Source of the DNA: Dactylonectria macrodidyma
Taxonomy: Eukaryota > Ascomycota > Sordariomycetes > Hypocreales > Nectriaceae
Length of the DNA: 64,000 nucleotides
NCBI GenBank assembly: GCA_020744425.1
Contig: JAGMUV010000011.1
Span: 744,001-808,000, forward strand
Direction: 5' to 3'
The position numbers and the translations under genes were made by a program. Shown piece by piece: positions 53,669 to 64,000 of this stretch; positions within the stretch are counted from its first letter, which is position 1; each line of letters starts with the position of its first letter. The notes beneath the pieces were generated by a model. It made no database searches and was not told the origin of the DNA. It saw only the letters and a list, made by a program, of their open reading frames with translations.

Positions 53669-55349
53669 TCATGCTAGTTTATCTCCCTCTCTGGCTTTAA
53701 ATTTCCTTTCTGCCCGTCTGTGCCACAGTGCCCACGTCAGCAAGACTAGCAGGGTCAGAGGGACAGAGATTGCAAAAAACACCCAGAGCCATCTTGCGGA
53801 GACAACTTGTCCCTTTTTTCGACCTGCTTCCCAGTCAAACATAGACATACTGAAAAGGGACTATTCGCACGGGTTAGTTGGAATATTGTACTAGTAGTCC
53901 TTTCCTTTCTTACCGCGACGAAGGTGCCTGGGAGAAACACAAGGGTGACAATAGCAATCGTTTTCATTGATCTGCTGTCACGAAGACCTTCTTGTGCTGA
54001 AATTTGCGAATTCCTCGCAATCTAGGTTGAACGGGTCAGTAGCTGTTCCTAGGGGTCTCACTTCTGTTGACTGTTGTCAAGGTACACTTACGGTGATACT
54101 GATCAGATTATCAATCTGCGGTCGAGTTAGTGGTCATCAGTAACGCAGATTGGAGTTTTGCTTACTGTTGTTTGCTGAGCCTGTATCCTCGAGAGTGTTG
54201 TGTTCAGGTCGTAGAGCAGGATATTTAGAATGTCATCCTGGGTCTGAACGGTGTCCCGAAGAGAAAGAGAGTATGCTACCTCGCTGTTCTCTCTGCTGTT
54301 GCGTTTCTCTATCTTGTTGAAACACCGGACCATGTTATCTGCAAATTCGCGAGCAAACGTCCACCTGCGATGGAGCATGACGTGGTTTCTGCGCATGCCG
54401 AACACATGGTTTCTTATTTGCATGGCATTTTCGATAGTGGAAGATAAGAGAGTATTGTCTTGCTTCATGATTTTGTCCTTAATAGAGTTCAGTTCGGTCG
54501 TTATTTGCTCGACTTGCCAACGCAAGAGAACAATAGGTAAGAGCATGAAATCAAGGTATCGAAGCTCTGGGTAGTCATGGGGGAAGCTTTCGGCCACTAG
54601 CAACGATTCTAACTCTGCCCTAGGCATACCCAGGTCTGTTAGGACTAGGGAGACCCAATCCGCATCTCTGTGGTATCCATTAGTGTATTTGTCAGTTACC
54701 GAGACGCAAAAGTAGGGATAGTCGTCATCAGCTGGCGATTGTGCGATGAAACCTGGTAGGAGTGCTCAGCCTTTACGTTTGGGAACATGATTGGGTGATA
54801 GAGCGATATTTACTGATATTTTCGGTTGTTTCCATCACAGCTGAGCCTGTCGTATTGTTTTCGACAAAGAACTTGAATCGGTCACCGACCCAACCATGAT
54901 CCGCAGCAACTTTGATGATCGGAGTTAACTCGCTGCGCCGGTCCATCGGTCGGTGCTGAATGTGCCTTGGCAAAGTTAGTATGGATTATGAAGGAGGTCT
55001 TGTAGTCACACATACAACAGTCTGAAGCGATTCTTATCTAGAAGTCTGCGTTTGTCGCGCTTCGGGGTTTGTGAGATTCGAACCTTGTGAGCTCGAGTTG
55101 GAATGACCAACCTGCGGGGGGAGTTTGATAAAACTCTGAGCGCCGTCGTAATTCTGGGTTTCCCAGTGAATCGGCGGGAGTTTCCAGCCATTTCTCTACA
55201 GCATCGTGAGAATTTGAGACACTTAGCCAAATGGATGGATCAGCAGTCACCTTAATTATTTTGGCACTCGTCTCGAAGTTGCTGAATTCGACAGTCTCAA
55301 CACTCCCCTTCTCAAAAAGAGAAGGAAGAGACGGAGTTGGTGTCGCCAT
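53669..55349 (-). CDS. CorA-like two-helix membrane protein
   Basis: This belongs to the fungal CorA-like group (Mg2+/ZntB-transporter fold), usually without proven transport. Proposed exons are 55349-55084, 55045-55016, 54965-54814, 54752-54166, 54115-54092, 54021-53914 and 53860-53669, giving 452 residues. The N-terminal domain has WLSVSNSHDAVEKWL and GWSFQLELTR. The middle is a helix-rich cytosolic stalk (residues 200-350, RWQVEQITTELNSIKDK). The C-terminus has two membrane helices, TIAIVTLVFLPGTFVA and WLWVFFAISVPLTLLVLL, joined by the loop SLFSMSMFDWEAGRKKG. The GMN selectivity motif of true CorA is replaced by FSMSMF, as in other fungal members. One exon is only 24 nt. The first join is uncertain: without a 38-nt intron (55046-55083), or a 167-nt alternative (55084-55250), the N-terminal frame is off by one. 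Confidence 0.72.
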
Positions 55350-56146
55350 GTGGCTAGCTAGATTAGACGTAGGATTGAAAGACCGTATGAAAGCGTTGCC
55401 CCCAAACTGAGAGCATGGACGTCATGGTGTGCTTGTTTTGTGTTGACAATGAAGTTGAGTGCGTGACGTTGTCGCGCAGCCTGATCGCGAGAACTGACGC
55501 CTGCAGCGAATTAGTTATGCAATTAGACCCTGCCACGCTGGCGATTGGGGGCCGGCGATAACAGTGCTCTGCTGACGCCGTTACGATTGGCCCATGAACG
55601 AACAGCCTGGTCTTTCACCGCAAATAGAGTGAGATATTGTAGTGGTAATAAAAAGTGGAGGCTGGGTATGTTCACTTTTGTAAGTGCTGACAGATAGATC
55701 AACCCCGGTATCGTCGCACTGACCCAGTGTCGAGACTCGTTTTAGTAAGGTCACTATTCAGATGTTTGTATTACCGTGCACAGCAATTTTGTATCCAAAT
55801 TGAATTTCATTTATAGATTACCTCCGCATCGGTATGTGTGAAGGTAGGGGCAATATAAACTTGCCCTCCAGCCTCTGTCCCTCCATTTCAGTCTAGGGTT
55901 CAGGCTCCCCATATTCTCCCGGCATATGAGGAGAGACAACAAATACAGGCCAAGGTCATTCAGTAGGACTCACTAGAATTCGAACAAGAAACATCAGATA
56001 CTCAACAACAATTGTACGTGAGTTTCTCTATCAAAATTCAACCCGGAAAATAATTACATAGTTCCTGTGAAAACCCAGTCCCTAGTTTCCATGATGTCTC
56101 GCCTGTCATCCTGGAGTAACTCATACTCCAGGCTTCCTTCTGGATA
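55350..56146. other. Spacer upstream of the CorA-like gene
   Basis: About 800 bp with the CorA-like promoter and the 3' flank of the GH16 gene. No gene was seen. Confidence 0.45.
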
Positions 56147-57019
56147 CTAGTTCGACTTGTACACAGCAACGTACTTCACTCTTAGTGAAGATTCAAATCC
56201 CATAACCGTCTGTTCGGTCGTCTTTCCTGCATAGCCTTCCGGTTTTCCTCCAAGAGCCATGTTGAGAATGATGTAGAATGGCTGGTAAGCCAAAATCTCC
56301 CACTGCTTATACGTACCAACCATAGCGCCCGTAACGGTGTAATACTGATTGCCGTTCAAATGGAATGTCAATTTCTGCTTCTTCCAGTCTGCATTCCGTC
56401 TATCCACCTTAAAGGCCCAGGTGTTATAGGCGCCGGCCTTGTATCCGGTAGCCTTGTTGAGAGCAAAGGTATAGGTACCATCAGCCTTTCTGTAGTGAAG
56501 GGTTCCCTGTGATGTCGACCCCATATGGTTGTTTTGCTCGAAAATGTCCCATTCGCCACAGTCGGGCCACTTGGTACCTTGCCGGCTTGATACGCCCTTG
56601 GTCCAGAATGCTGGCCATAGACCTTCGTACTTGGCCGGGCTGCCCGTCATATCGGGAACGCGGAGTTCGGCCTGGAAGACCATAGCCTTGCCGTTATCGC
56701 ATTTCCAAGACCCATAGGTTTCCAGACGTGCAGATGTGTAGTACACCTCTCCGCCCGAGCCCCTTCCTCTCTTGGGAATGATGTACAGTTGACCGTCACC
56801 GGAGAGGTGGGCGTTGCTTGCATAGTCCGTGTAGATCTGTGTCTGCTTGAGACTGTCGGCATTCTTGATCGTGACCTGATCCCATTTAGAGCGATCTGCC
56901 ACGGAACCAGAGGCGCCATTGAAGTCATCAGTGAAGACAGTATGGTAGCCCGAAAGTGTTGGGATAGTAGCGCATACTACTGTGAATAGTAGATGCAGGC
57001 TGGCAAGTTTGGCAAACAT
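56147..57019 (-). CDS. Secreted GH16 family glycoside hydrolase
   Basis: This is a predicted extracellular beta-glucanase of the laminarinase-like GH16 type, acting on beta-1,3 or mixed glucans of fungal or plant walls. The 290-residue single exon begins with a signal peptide (FAKLASLHLLFTVVCATIP). The jelly-roll fold is shown by FTDDFNGASG near residue 29, YTSARLETYGSWKCDNG near 95 and YEGLWPAFWTKG near 131. The active site is CGEWDIFEQ with nucleophile Glu156, assisting Asp158 and acid/base Glu161. Downstream, QPFYIILNMALGGKPEG is the usual final strand pair. It lacks a carbohydrate-binding module or GPI signal. Start is the ATG at 57019, which puts the signal peptide at the very N-terminus; an upstream ATG (57058) would bury it. 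Confidence 0.92.
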   Translation of the reverse strand: MFAKLASLHLLFTVVCATIPTLSGYHTVFTDDFNGASGSVADRSKWDQVTIKNADSLKQTQIYTDYASNAHLSGDGQLYIIPKRGRGSGGEVYYTSARLETYGSWKCDNGKAMVFQAELRVPDMTGSPAKYEGLWPAFWTKGVSSRQGTKWPDCGEWDIFEQNNHMGSTSQGTLHYRKADGTYTFALNKATGYKAGAYNTWAFKVDRRNADWKKQKLTFHLNGNQYYTVTGAMVGTYKQWEILAYQPFYIILNMALGGKPEGYAGKTTEQTVMGFESSLRVKYVAVYKSN

Positions 57020-58934
57020 TGTAGGTTTGCAAGGTTGAGATGTTTTAGTTTCGATCAATGAAGAGAAGTAATCTTGTGTGAAAGTGATGTTTTCAGTCTG
57101 ATAGATAATTTGGACTAGGCATCTACTATCATCCTTTTATCTATTAACAACATATCTTAGTGGAGTCTATCGCAACTTTCGTATAGTTATTGCCTACGGA
57201 TATAGCGCTTACGTCGCGTTTCAAAAAATCCAATAATTACGAGCAAATCCCCATCTCAGTCTTACGTCCCACTATTCATCGATCAGGGGTGAAGGATTGA
57301 ACTCGATATGCGGTCAGCACAGAGCTGAAATTCAGTCACGAATAGTGATAAGCGGCGACCTATTTATCGTATTGTTCATCCAATTAGATCTTCGTCTACA
57401 ATATACAGCACAACTTAGGCGAGATTTTAGCTAGTCCTCAACCTGGTCAGGCGATATATTCCGAAAAGAAATACTATTGCCCCATTTCGAACTAAGGCTG
57501 AGGTGATCGTTGACGAATTGGATTCAGAGGGCTAGCGAATGTGGTGCGAGGCATGCATCCATCGAGGCCGGAATCACGACATTGCGGCTTCGACATTTTT
57601 TACTCCCACTCAGAACTAGACTGCAACGGGGATCCGCATGTCGTGGTTATATTCTGGAGATACAAGGGCCTAAAATGTCATTGGATGACTGGTAGAGCAT
57701 ATGATGCTGTCATCTCGTATTCACTAGGACGTGTGGTCGTACTCATGGAGTTTGGACTTCTTCAGAGTTAGATGGTAGTATCTTGCAGCTATTAGAGTAC
57801 CACTTGAGTTGAGGGTGCTCTTCTCTTTGTTAGCTCTTTACGATCATGTTAGGGACATGCTAATGCGTCAGTTACTCGTCCCACGCCTCCGCTCTCATTG
57901 GTCTAGAACATGTCTCTCATGATGTACTGTTCATGGCTGCGTTTAGTCCTGTCCCCAACCGGATTTCCTGGCAGGTATCTCGTCATAACTCCAGCTCTGC
58001 ATCCAGAAGCCAAACCCAATTTGGAAGGAAGTGCTAAGAATGCGAAACAAATGACCTGATCTCCAAGAAGCACATGCATTACAGTAAAGCTGCTATATTA
58101 AGGTCCAATGCAAGCCATGATTACACATCACTGTCAAAGCGCACACTTCGAACCACCCTTCTCATTGTGTCTCGGACATTGTCCCCAATTAGCCCAAGAC
58201 CTAGTAGAGCGATGTGTGCCCCGTCCAAGTTTATAACTCCCATTTCGCATTTCCCAAAGCATGCATGGAATCTTCGGTTGTTGTGAGTCGGCGGTTCTTT
58301 CCTATAGTGTTGCATCATCAGATTTGCTATTGACCTACGGATGGGGAGTTGGTTGACCCCATGTTCCGACCCAATGCACTCATCATCGGCCTAAGGAAGT
58401 TTCACTAGTAAGATCAGCCCAGACTCGTATTCATCTCACGCAGATTCAATGAGGCTTAGCCTCACCGCTGGCAAGTTCCGGTGTCTTCATGAGACTCCAT
58501 CTCCGCGATGCCAAATACATACGACCATAGCTCTTAGAAAATACGGGATCCCGTCCGCTCTCCCTTAGTCAAGCTGAGAAGCGGCGAATTAGTACTCGGG
58601 TCGGTGACGACCGGGGAATCCTCGCTGTTGTATGTTTTTTGTTCTTTTTTGCCACCTCTAACTGACTGTTGGAAAGAGGGCCTTCTCATGGTCTAATCGT
58701 CAAGACTGGCCACCAGTTTGACAACCGTATATGTCGACCACCGAATCTGGGAATGTATTAAACAGTGGAATAAGGTGTTTTATGATCTTTTGTCTGGGTA
58801 TTGAAGACATATTTGCAATGAATTGCCTAAATTTAGAATAAAACTTCCTACGACACCGATTCTCAAGAAATGATCTTCAACAAGGAAAGTAATCGATGGA
58901 TCAAACCACCAACACCTTTGCTCCTTTACAATTG
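57020..58934. other. 1.9-kb AT-richer intergenic region
   Basis: This region upstream of the GH16 gene and downstream of the salicylate-hydroxylase-like gene has no supported gene. It is richer in A and T than most of the window, but no transposon features were recognised. Confidence 0.45.
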
Positions 58935-60382
58935 TTAGCGCACGTGCACAAAATCGGGGTTGGGAATACGGGTGACTAACGACTTCTTCCCTGTGAACGG
59001 TTCCTTCTTGAGGACTTCTTCAACCTCCTTGTATGCATCATACCCGTACAGCCAAGGCTGAACCTCTGGGCAGGTCCATCTGCTAGGGAATGGCCCTTTG
59101 AGTTCTTTCCCAAGCTGTGACAAGAACAGCTTGTCTCGGGCTTCTTGCTCAGGGCCATTCACCATGTGGAAAGCTGCTCTCTGGGTTGTATTAGGTCGGA
59201 GTGCATACTTGAAAGTGAATTGACAACTACACTTACCTGCTTAAATGTCTCCTTGACGATTGCCTCGCCTCTTGCTTTGCGAAGACGTTCGTAAAGCACA
59301 AGGGCCTGCGGCAACTGGGATTTTGACTGAATGCGGCCTAATAGAAGACCGAGTACCGCGCCATCCTCGACAGCGGAGTTTGCTCCCTGGGCAAGGTATG
59401 GAAGCATCGGATGGCATGCGTCTCCCACGAATACAAAGTTCTTCTTATCATTTACCCACGAAGGAAGCTCGTTTCCTGTTGAAGTTAGTACCTCAATCAA
59501 ACCTAGAAAGATGAATATCTTACTGTGCATTAGCTTCCACTTGTCAACACTTTCTACAACGTTGAGAAATTTTGTTAATATTGGATCCCAGTCCTTGAAC
59601 CACTCCCTGATCTCCTCCACGGACCCTGCTTGCCGGCTTACACCCTCTGGTAGATCATCAGGCACCAGCAAGACAATGTTGTACATTTCTCCGTCACGGA
59701 GCGAGTAGCCGACTGCATGTGCGCCAGGGCCGATCCAGAAGTGAACAGATGGGTTCTTGACCCATTCCCGAAGCTCCGGGTCCTCAATCTGGTCCAGAGT
59801 CAGAACAATACGGTATGCCAAGTCGCCAGTCGGTTTCGGTGGATCTTTTCTTCCCAGAAAACAGTTGCGGCATGGCGACCAGATGCCGTCGGCAGCAATG
59901 ATCAGGTCTGCTTTGGCGGTGACGCCGGCTTTGGTCGTGATTTGAGGAATGCTGAAGTCGATGTTGTCCACTTTCTGGCCGAAGTGGAATTTGACGCCGA
60001 GATCCTTCGCCCGATCGAAGAGAGATTGTTGGAGGTCTACCCGGTGGATGTCGATGAAAGGCGCTCCGTACTTGGCGCGCGTGTTTTTGTCAAAGTTCTC
60101 CTCCATGGCTAGAATCTGACCAGTGTACTTGTGAACGGCGAGGTAGGTCGGTTCGGCCGCTGTTTTCCAGATCTTCTCGGGAAGACCCCATTGCTGCAGA
60201 AGGCGAGATGAATTTGGCGTTACCTGGAGGCCAGCGCCGACTTCTGAAAGCTCCTCGGTAGACTCGAAGATGGTGACACTGTGCCCGGAGAGAGCGCAGG
60301 AGATTGCGGACGCAAGACCACTCAGGCCAGCTCCGACGACGATAATGTCTAGTGACACTGGCGATTTTGAGTGGTGTGGCAT
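58935..60382 (-). CDS. FAD-dependent aromatic hydroxylase (salicylate-hydroxylase-like)
   Basis: This is a class A flavoprotein monooxygenase that would hydroxylate an aromatic or polyketide substrate with NAD(P)H and O2. Exons 60382-59524, 59475-59237 and 59180-58935 give 447 residues. The FAD Rossmann motif is IIVVGAGLSGLASAIS (GAGLSG at 17-22). The second FAD-binding motif is FVFVGDACHPMLPYLAQGAN (Asp near 305). The middle LIIAADGIWSPCR contains the DG motif. The C-terminal exon, starting RAAFHMVNGPEQEARDKL, is typical of the salicylate hydroxylase group. The first intron is 48 nt, divisible by three and stop-free, so unspliced mRNA would encode a 16-residue insertion before NELPSW. No neighbouring pathway gene identifies the substrate; the flanking GH16 and conserved gene seem unrelated. 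Confidence 0.92.
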
Positions 60383-61074
60383 TGTGTCTACAAGTTCGGA
60401 ATAGTTGGCTGTGAACTGAAGCGACTCTAGGAGGTCCTATGTTGAGATGTTATACATTTGATCCTAAGTGTCGTTAGATGGGTGCCTCGTAGCCTCCGGC
60501 AAATCCGAGATTTAACGAACCACCCCCGGACTATCGTAAGCGATGCAACGGGGCTCCCCAGACTATAGGAAGAGAGGATTCACCTCAATAGGTAAGATTT
60601 GCCACTCTCTATTCCGGGGTAATTACTGGGGCAAAGGGGGTTCGGGTCGCTGTCGCTCGGAAAACCCGAAAGAAGTGGGTTCTGTTCCGGATGTTCCCAA
60701 TCCCAGGCCTTTTGGTCCCGACTCCGCGGAGCCTGGGAGGGGGGAACGGCCTGGAGCCCCGAAAATCTATCTGGGCTGGTGGACGGTGGACAAAAAGGTG
60801 GACTGGTATATATAATAGAGTAATACGGCCGCAGGATTGAATTTTGTGCATGTCTAGGGATAACGCAAAAGAGGCTTGGGGCGGAAGCGTCATCCAGCGT
60901 ACCAGGTACGTACATGATTAGATTCAAATGCTCAATGCGCAACATAATCACAGGGCCAAAAGGAAGTAGCGTTTTCAATAAGACATAATGGCAAATTTAG
61001 GACTTGGACTTCGAATCAAGTCATGCCATTGTTTTCATTCCACGACATCACGCTTTGTTTCGCTAATAACTAAA
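60383..61074. other. Spacer upstream of the aromatic hydroxylase
   Basis: About 690 bp with the hydroxylase promoter and the 3' flank of the next minus-strand gene. A GC-rich central part (60600-60790) has short open frames in both directions, none recognisable. Confidence 0.45.
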
Positions 61075-62183
61075 TCACAGTAGGTCAAGAAGACCCTCGG
61101 CAATCTGGTGGATGTTGGTTCCAAAGTTTGCAGTGTTGGTCTACCAAGGATTAGTAAACTGTGAACCCCATCATATACATGCGGCAGATTGATTCGCAAC
61201 TTAGGACGTGAACATACCTGGAGGTAGAGAATACCGTCCTCGATAACGGCCTCATTGTAAGACTTGCTCAACTTGTCGGCAATTCGGAAGTGGACCTCGT
61301 TCTTCTCAATGACTTCGGTCAGACCCTCCTGGAGCATCTCGTCGCTGTCAAACTTCTGGTAGGTGAGGTAGTCGTTAAGAGCCTCGAAGTAACCACGGAC
61401 GAAGTTGCCCAGGTTGCTTGCGTAGTCGTCGCGGACATCAGTAGAGGCAGCGAGCTTCTCGTAAGCAGCCTCGAAGTTAGGCACAAGAGCAATCTCCTTG
61501 CCCAGGATCTTGTTCAGCTTCTCCTGAACAGGGGCGATCTTAGCATCGTAATCCTCGAAGACGGCAACGCGGGCCGAGTAGTTCATGGGCTTGGAGGCCT
61601 GGTCGGCCGCGTCGAGGGCCTTGGTGAGGTTGCTCTGCTCCAAGGCGTAGTCGATGTTGGAACCGAGATTGCCGGCGCTGAAGACGATGGCAAGCTCACC
61701 GGCAGGGGTGATCTTGACGCCGCAGTAGCTGAATTGCTTCTCCTCATCAAGGTCCATGGTGAGTGTGTGAGCGTGAGCAAGGGTGTTGATCTCATCCTTG
61801 ACAATATCGCCGATTCTACCGATGACGTACTTCAGCTGGTACTCAGCACCACCGACATATCTAGAGTACAAAACATTTAGTCCTTAGGTTCTCATGAGAA
61901 AAGAGGCGGTTAAGCTTACGCGGCGATGCAAGATCCCAGAGAGCTGTGGCCATATGAACCTTCCTCAGCATAGGGGAAGATGGCGAGGGGGTTGATGTTG
62001 ATAGTCCACTCAGCGCCAAGGAGATCAGAAAACTTCTTCTCCCAGTCGCCCTTGGCGTTCTCCCACTCATCGCGGACTGTGATACGTGGTATGAGTAAGT
62101 GTCAGTGTGGGAAGGAGAACAGCTTGCTTACCGTTCTTGCGGACAGCAAGAGGAAGCTTAGCGGCGGGCTCAAGGCGAGACAT
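61075..62183 (-). CDS. Conserved fungal protein of unknown function (305 aa)
   Basis: The family was not recognised by name, but the gene structure is solid. Exons 62183-62132, 62076-61920, 61860-61218 and 61140-61075 join in frame across 55-, 59- and 77-nt introns to give 305 residues. The protein starts MSRLEPAAKLPLAVRKNVRD, lacks a signal peptide and membrane segment, and looks alpha-helical and acidic. Blocks that look conserved are EWTININPLAIFPYAEEGSY, GGAEYQLKYVIGRIGDIVKD, then YCGVKITPAGELAIVFSAGN, and the last exon TNTANFGTNIHQIAEGLLDL. Codon use is strongly biased to C-ending codons, which suggests high expression. It is probably an abundant cytosolic protein. Nothing in the context indicates its role. 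Confidence 0.85.
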
Positions 62184-63247
62184 GTTGACGGAAATATTGT
62201 TTGAGTGAGATTGGAGAAGGTAGTGTAGAAGTTGCCTGTGTGCAGTAGAGATGAGAGTGAATTGATGATGACCGATGTTGTTTACCCAGATCGTGGGGAA
62301 GACAAGAAGCCTTATATCTTGACTCCCAAGCCCCTGGCCGCAGGCCAACATTCGGCGACTACTTTAAGCATAGCGTCGTCTGGCTCGTTCCCGCAGTGTT
62401 GAGCAACTAGTCAGTGACAAACATTAGGACATACATCGCATGGCGCCTTGGTTCCGCCCTCGCAGCTAGAGAGGTCGTCCCAACTCGCATACACCAGGCA
62501 ACAAATTGGGGCTGCACGTGGGTTCAAACAGACCAGGCTAATAAGCGAGCAGACGGGTTGAGACGACAATCATGTCCAGGGAGTTGAAGGGCTGAAGCAG
62601 CGCCCCGCCCGCCAAAACTTGCAAGGGAAGCTAAGCAAAAAGCAGCCAAGGCGCACACGGCCGAGTCAGCCTTGTGTCTGCATTCACGCCCGGTTTCGCC
62701 TTGTTCGTCAGTCCGGCGGATGGAAGATGAGTTTCATCACTGATCTAATCAGAGACCCCTCACAGGTACTCCAAGAACCCCAGATAAAAAAGGGGCCTTG
62801 GAGATTAAATGCAGCCCACCAGGTGCCTGGCGTTTGCCGCTTGTCTGGCGCCACAAAGCCCAGCTGAAAGAATAGCGCCTGCTTGGCGTTGGGCGCGCCC
62901 TGGAGAGTTTCAGCGGCGTGCAGCCGTCCTAGGACCCCTTTTAATTTGTTCTGCAGCAGGTTTGTGCCGCAAGTTTCTGCAGTAATACGGGGTAATAGAT
63001 GCCAAGATGACCCATGGCCGTAGAAACAGCGGGGGTTCTAGAGCCAAAGGACATCAAGCAACCAGCTAGCGGCCTACCAAGGCTGAATCGACTCCTGAAG
63101 CTAACAAATCCAAGTCGCCCGATGGGATTCCCAACAATTACTCAAGAGAGCTCCGTCATCGTTACCTGGCTACCCCTCATTTTCGTTCATCCCATTCCAG
63201 GGTCTTTCTCACAAGCTCGAAAAGCTCGAAATCACCACAACCCAGTC
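62184..63247. other. Divergent promoter region
   Basis: About 1.06 kb between the minus-strand 305-residue-protein gene and the partial plus-strand gene. No gene was found. Both promoters are expected here. Confidence 0.45.
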
Positions 63248-64000
63248 ATGTCTCTGTAAGTCCCATCCCCTTCAAAGTCACTATCTACCATCTAATGCCA
63301 TAGCTTAAAGGCCTTTGAAAGCCAAGGTCGCTCTACGTGACAAATGGGAGAAGAAGGACTCTCCCATCCAAAACGCCATAAAAGAAGTCAAGGACGTTCT
63401 CGGCCTCGACGTGTACTGCGAGCCAGAATGGCCCATCCTCATCTCCGAGCTGGAGAGTGACTATGATGACAAGGCCCAGCTCATCGAGGCTGTCATCGGC
63501 ATCTTGCAGATTTGGTTCGCAACTCTCGCCGAGATTCTCGACGATTCGACCCAGGAAGCTTGGTCTGAAAAAGTTGTCGGGAAGGTCAACGAGTTCACGT
63601 CAAGACTCAACGTGGTTGTGGAGGTATGTTTTCTCTCGTGCACTAAGCTCGCATTATCATTTCAAAACCGGCATGCAACTTGGAGTGGGGCAAACCATGA
63701 CTGACATGTCGAGATTTAGACCTCCGAGACCCAGCAGGCATCCACAGAGTGGTCTGATACTCACAAGGGATTCCTTGTCTCTGTACCCAAGGTCCGTGTC
63801 TATCAACCGGCTCAGTTTGGATCTGTGTTCAAAGACCACCTTCTTGACTGCTTCGAGGCGAAGCAGAAGTCTTCTCAGACACTACCGATCCATTCCACCA
63901 CTGGTGATGAATGGGCGGATGTGGGAATGGACGAGGAACCTGAGCAGCCTACCAAGCTAGTTGCGGCAAAGAGCGAGGCGTCGGTTGTTGAATTTCTCCC
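63248..64000 (+). CDS. Unidentified protein, 3' part beyond the window
   Basis: No family was recognised. Proposed exons are 63248-63255, 63311-63624 and 63720 to beyond the window. The first exon is only eight bases (ATG TCT CT) before a GTAAGT donor. The frame then needs an acceptor ending AAAG at 63310; the better-looking TAG at 63303 would give an early stop, so the start is uncertain. The visible product is hydrophilic and acidic, with DSPIQNAIKEVKDVLGLDVY, ELESDYDDKAQLIEAVIGIL and, after the 95-nt second intron, FLVSVPKVRVYQPAQFGSVF. There is no signal peptide or membrane helix. It lies divergent from the 305-residue-protein gene. Confidence 0.6.

Noticed and set aside
61035..61139. Extension of the 305-residue-protein frame through its last intron (ending KRDVVE)
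   Set aside because: A GTATGT donor and TAG acceptor give a better C-terminus; the read-through is out of character with the conserved acidic helix.
1..64000. Transposons, RIP-mutated repeats, prophage or CRISPR arrays
   Set aside because: No transposase, reverse transcriptase, long terminal repeats, strongly AT-shifted RIP blocks or regularly spaced direct repeats were found by reading both strands.

Overview
The window looks like nuclear DNA of a filamentous ascomycete (Pezizomycotina, most likely a Sordariomycete). Evidence: genes broken by short 48-113 nt GT-AG introns with CTNAC-like branch sites, long pyrimidine-rich leaders, kilobase intergenic spacers, an intron-containing tRNA, and fungus-specific families (Ste50, fungal rhodopsin-like membrane proteins, DUF3433 proteins, CorA-like proteins). 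The species cannot be named from sequence alone. Coordinates of spliced genes below span all exons; exon joins were worked out by hand from splice signals and reading-frame continuity.

1-24 kb: serine palmitoyltransferase subunit 2 (sphingolipid synthesis), the MAP-kinase adaptor Ste50, a trypsin-like serine protease with an N-terminal SUMO-interaction-like motif, a flavin monooxygenase, a seven-helix rhodopsin-like membrane protein, a small repeat-bearing single-pass membrane protein, a conserved coiled-coil protein, and a tiny Cys-rich protein. 24-45 kb: another tiny basic ORF, a secreted S10 serine carboxypeptidase, a tRNA, a 1396-residue DUF3433 membrane protein, a GPI-anchored Cys/Ser/Thr-rich cell-surface protein, and a Nha1/Sod2-type Na+/H+ antiporter. 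45-64 kb: an MDR oxidoreductase, two convergent small membrane-protein genes with stop codons 9 nt apart, the GPI-anchor enzyme Gpi12/PIG-L, a large intronless protein with a ribokinase-like region, a P-loop region and a C-terminal ryanodine-receptor (RyR) domain, a tandem CorA-like membrane protein, a GH16 glycosidase, a salicylate-hydroxylase-like monooxygenase, a conserved 305-residue fungal protein, and the start of a gene cut by the window edge.

Most genes are unrelated housekeeping or accessory genes rather than a biosynthetic cluster. The most unusual locus is 50.7-55.3 kb: a bacterial-looking, intronless, three-module RyR protein whose kinase and NTPase signature residues look degraded, lying directly downstream and on the same strand as a CorA-like two-helix membrane protein. 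This is the best candidate for an undescribed sensing system. The functional link between the two genes is inference only. No transposon, prophage or CRISPR array was seen.
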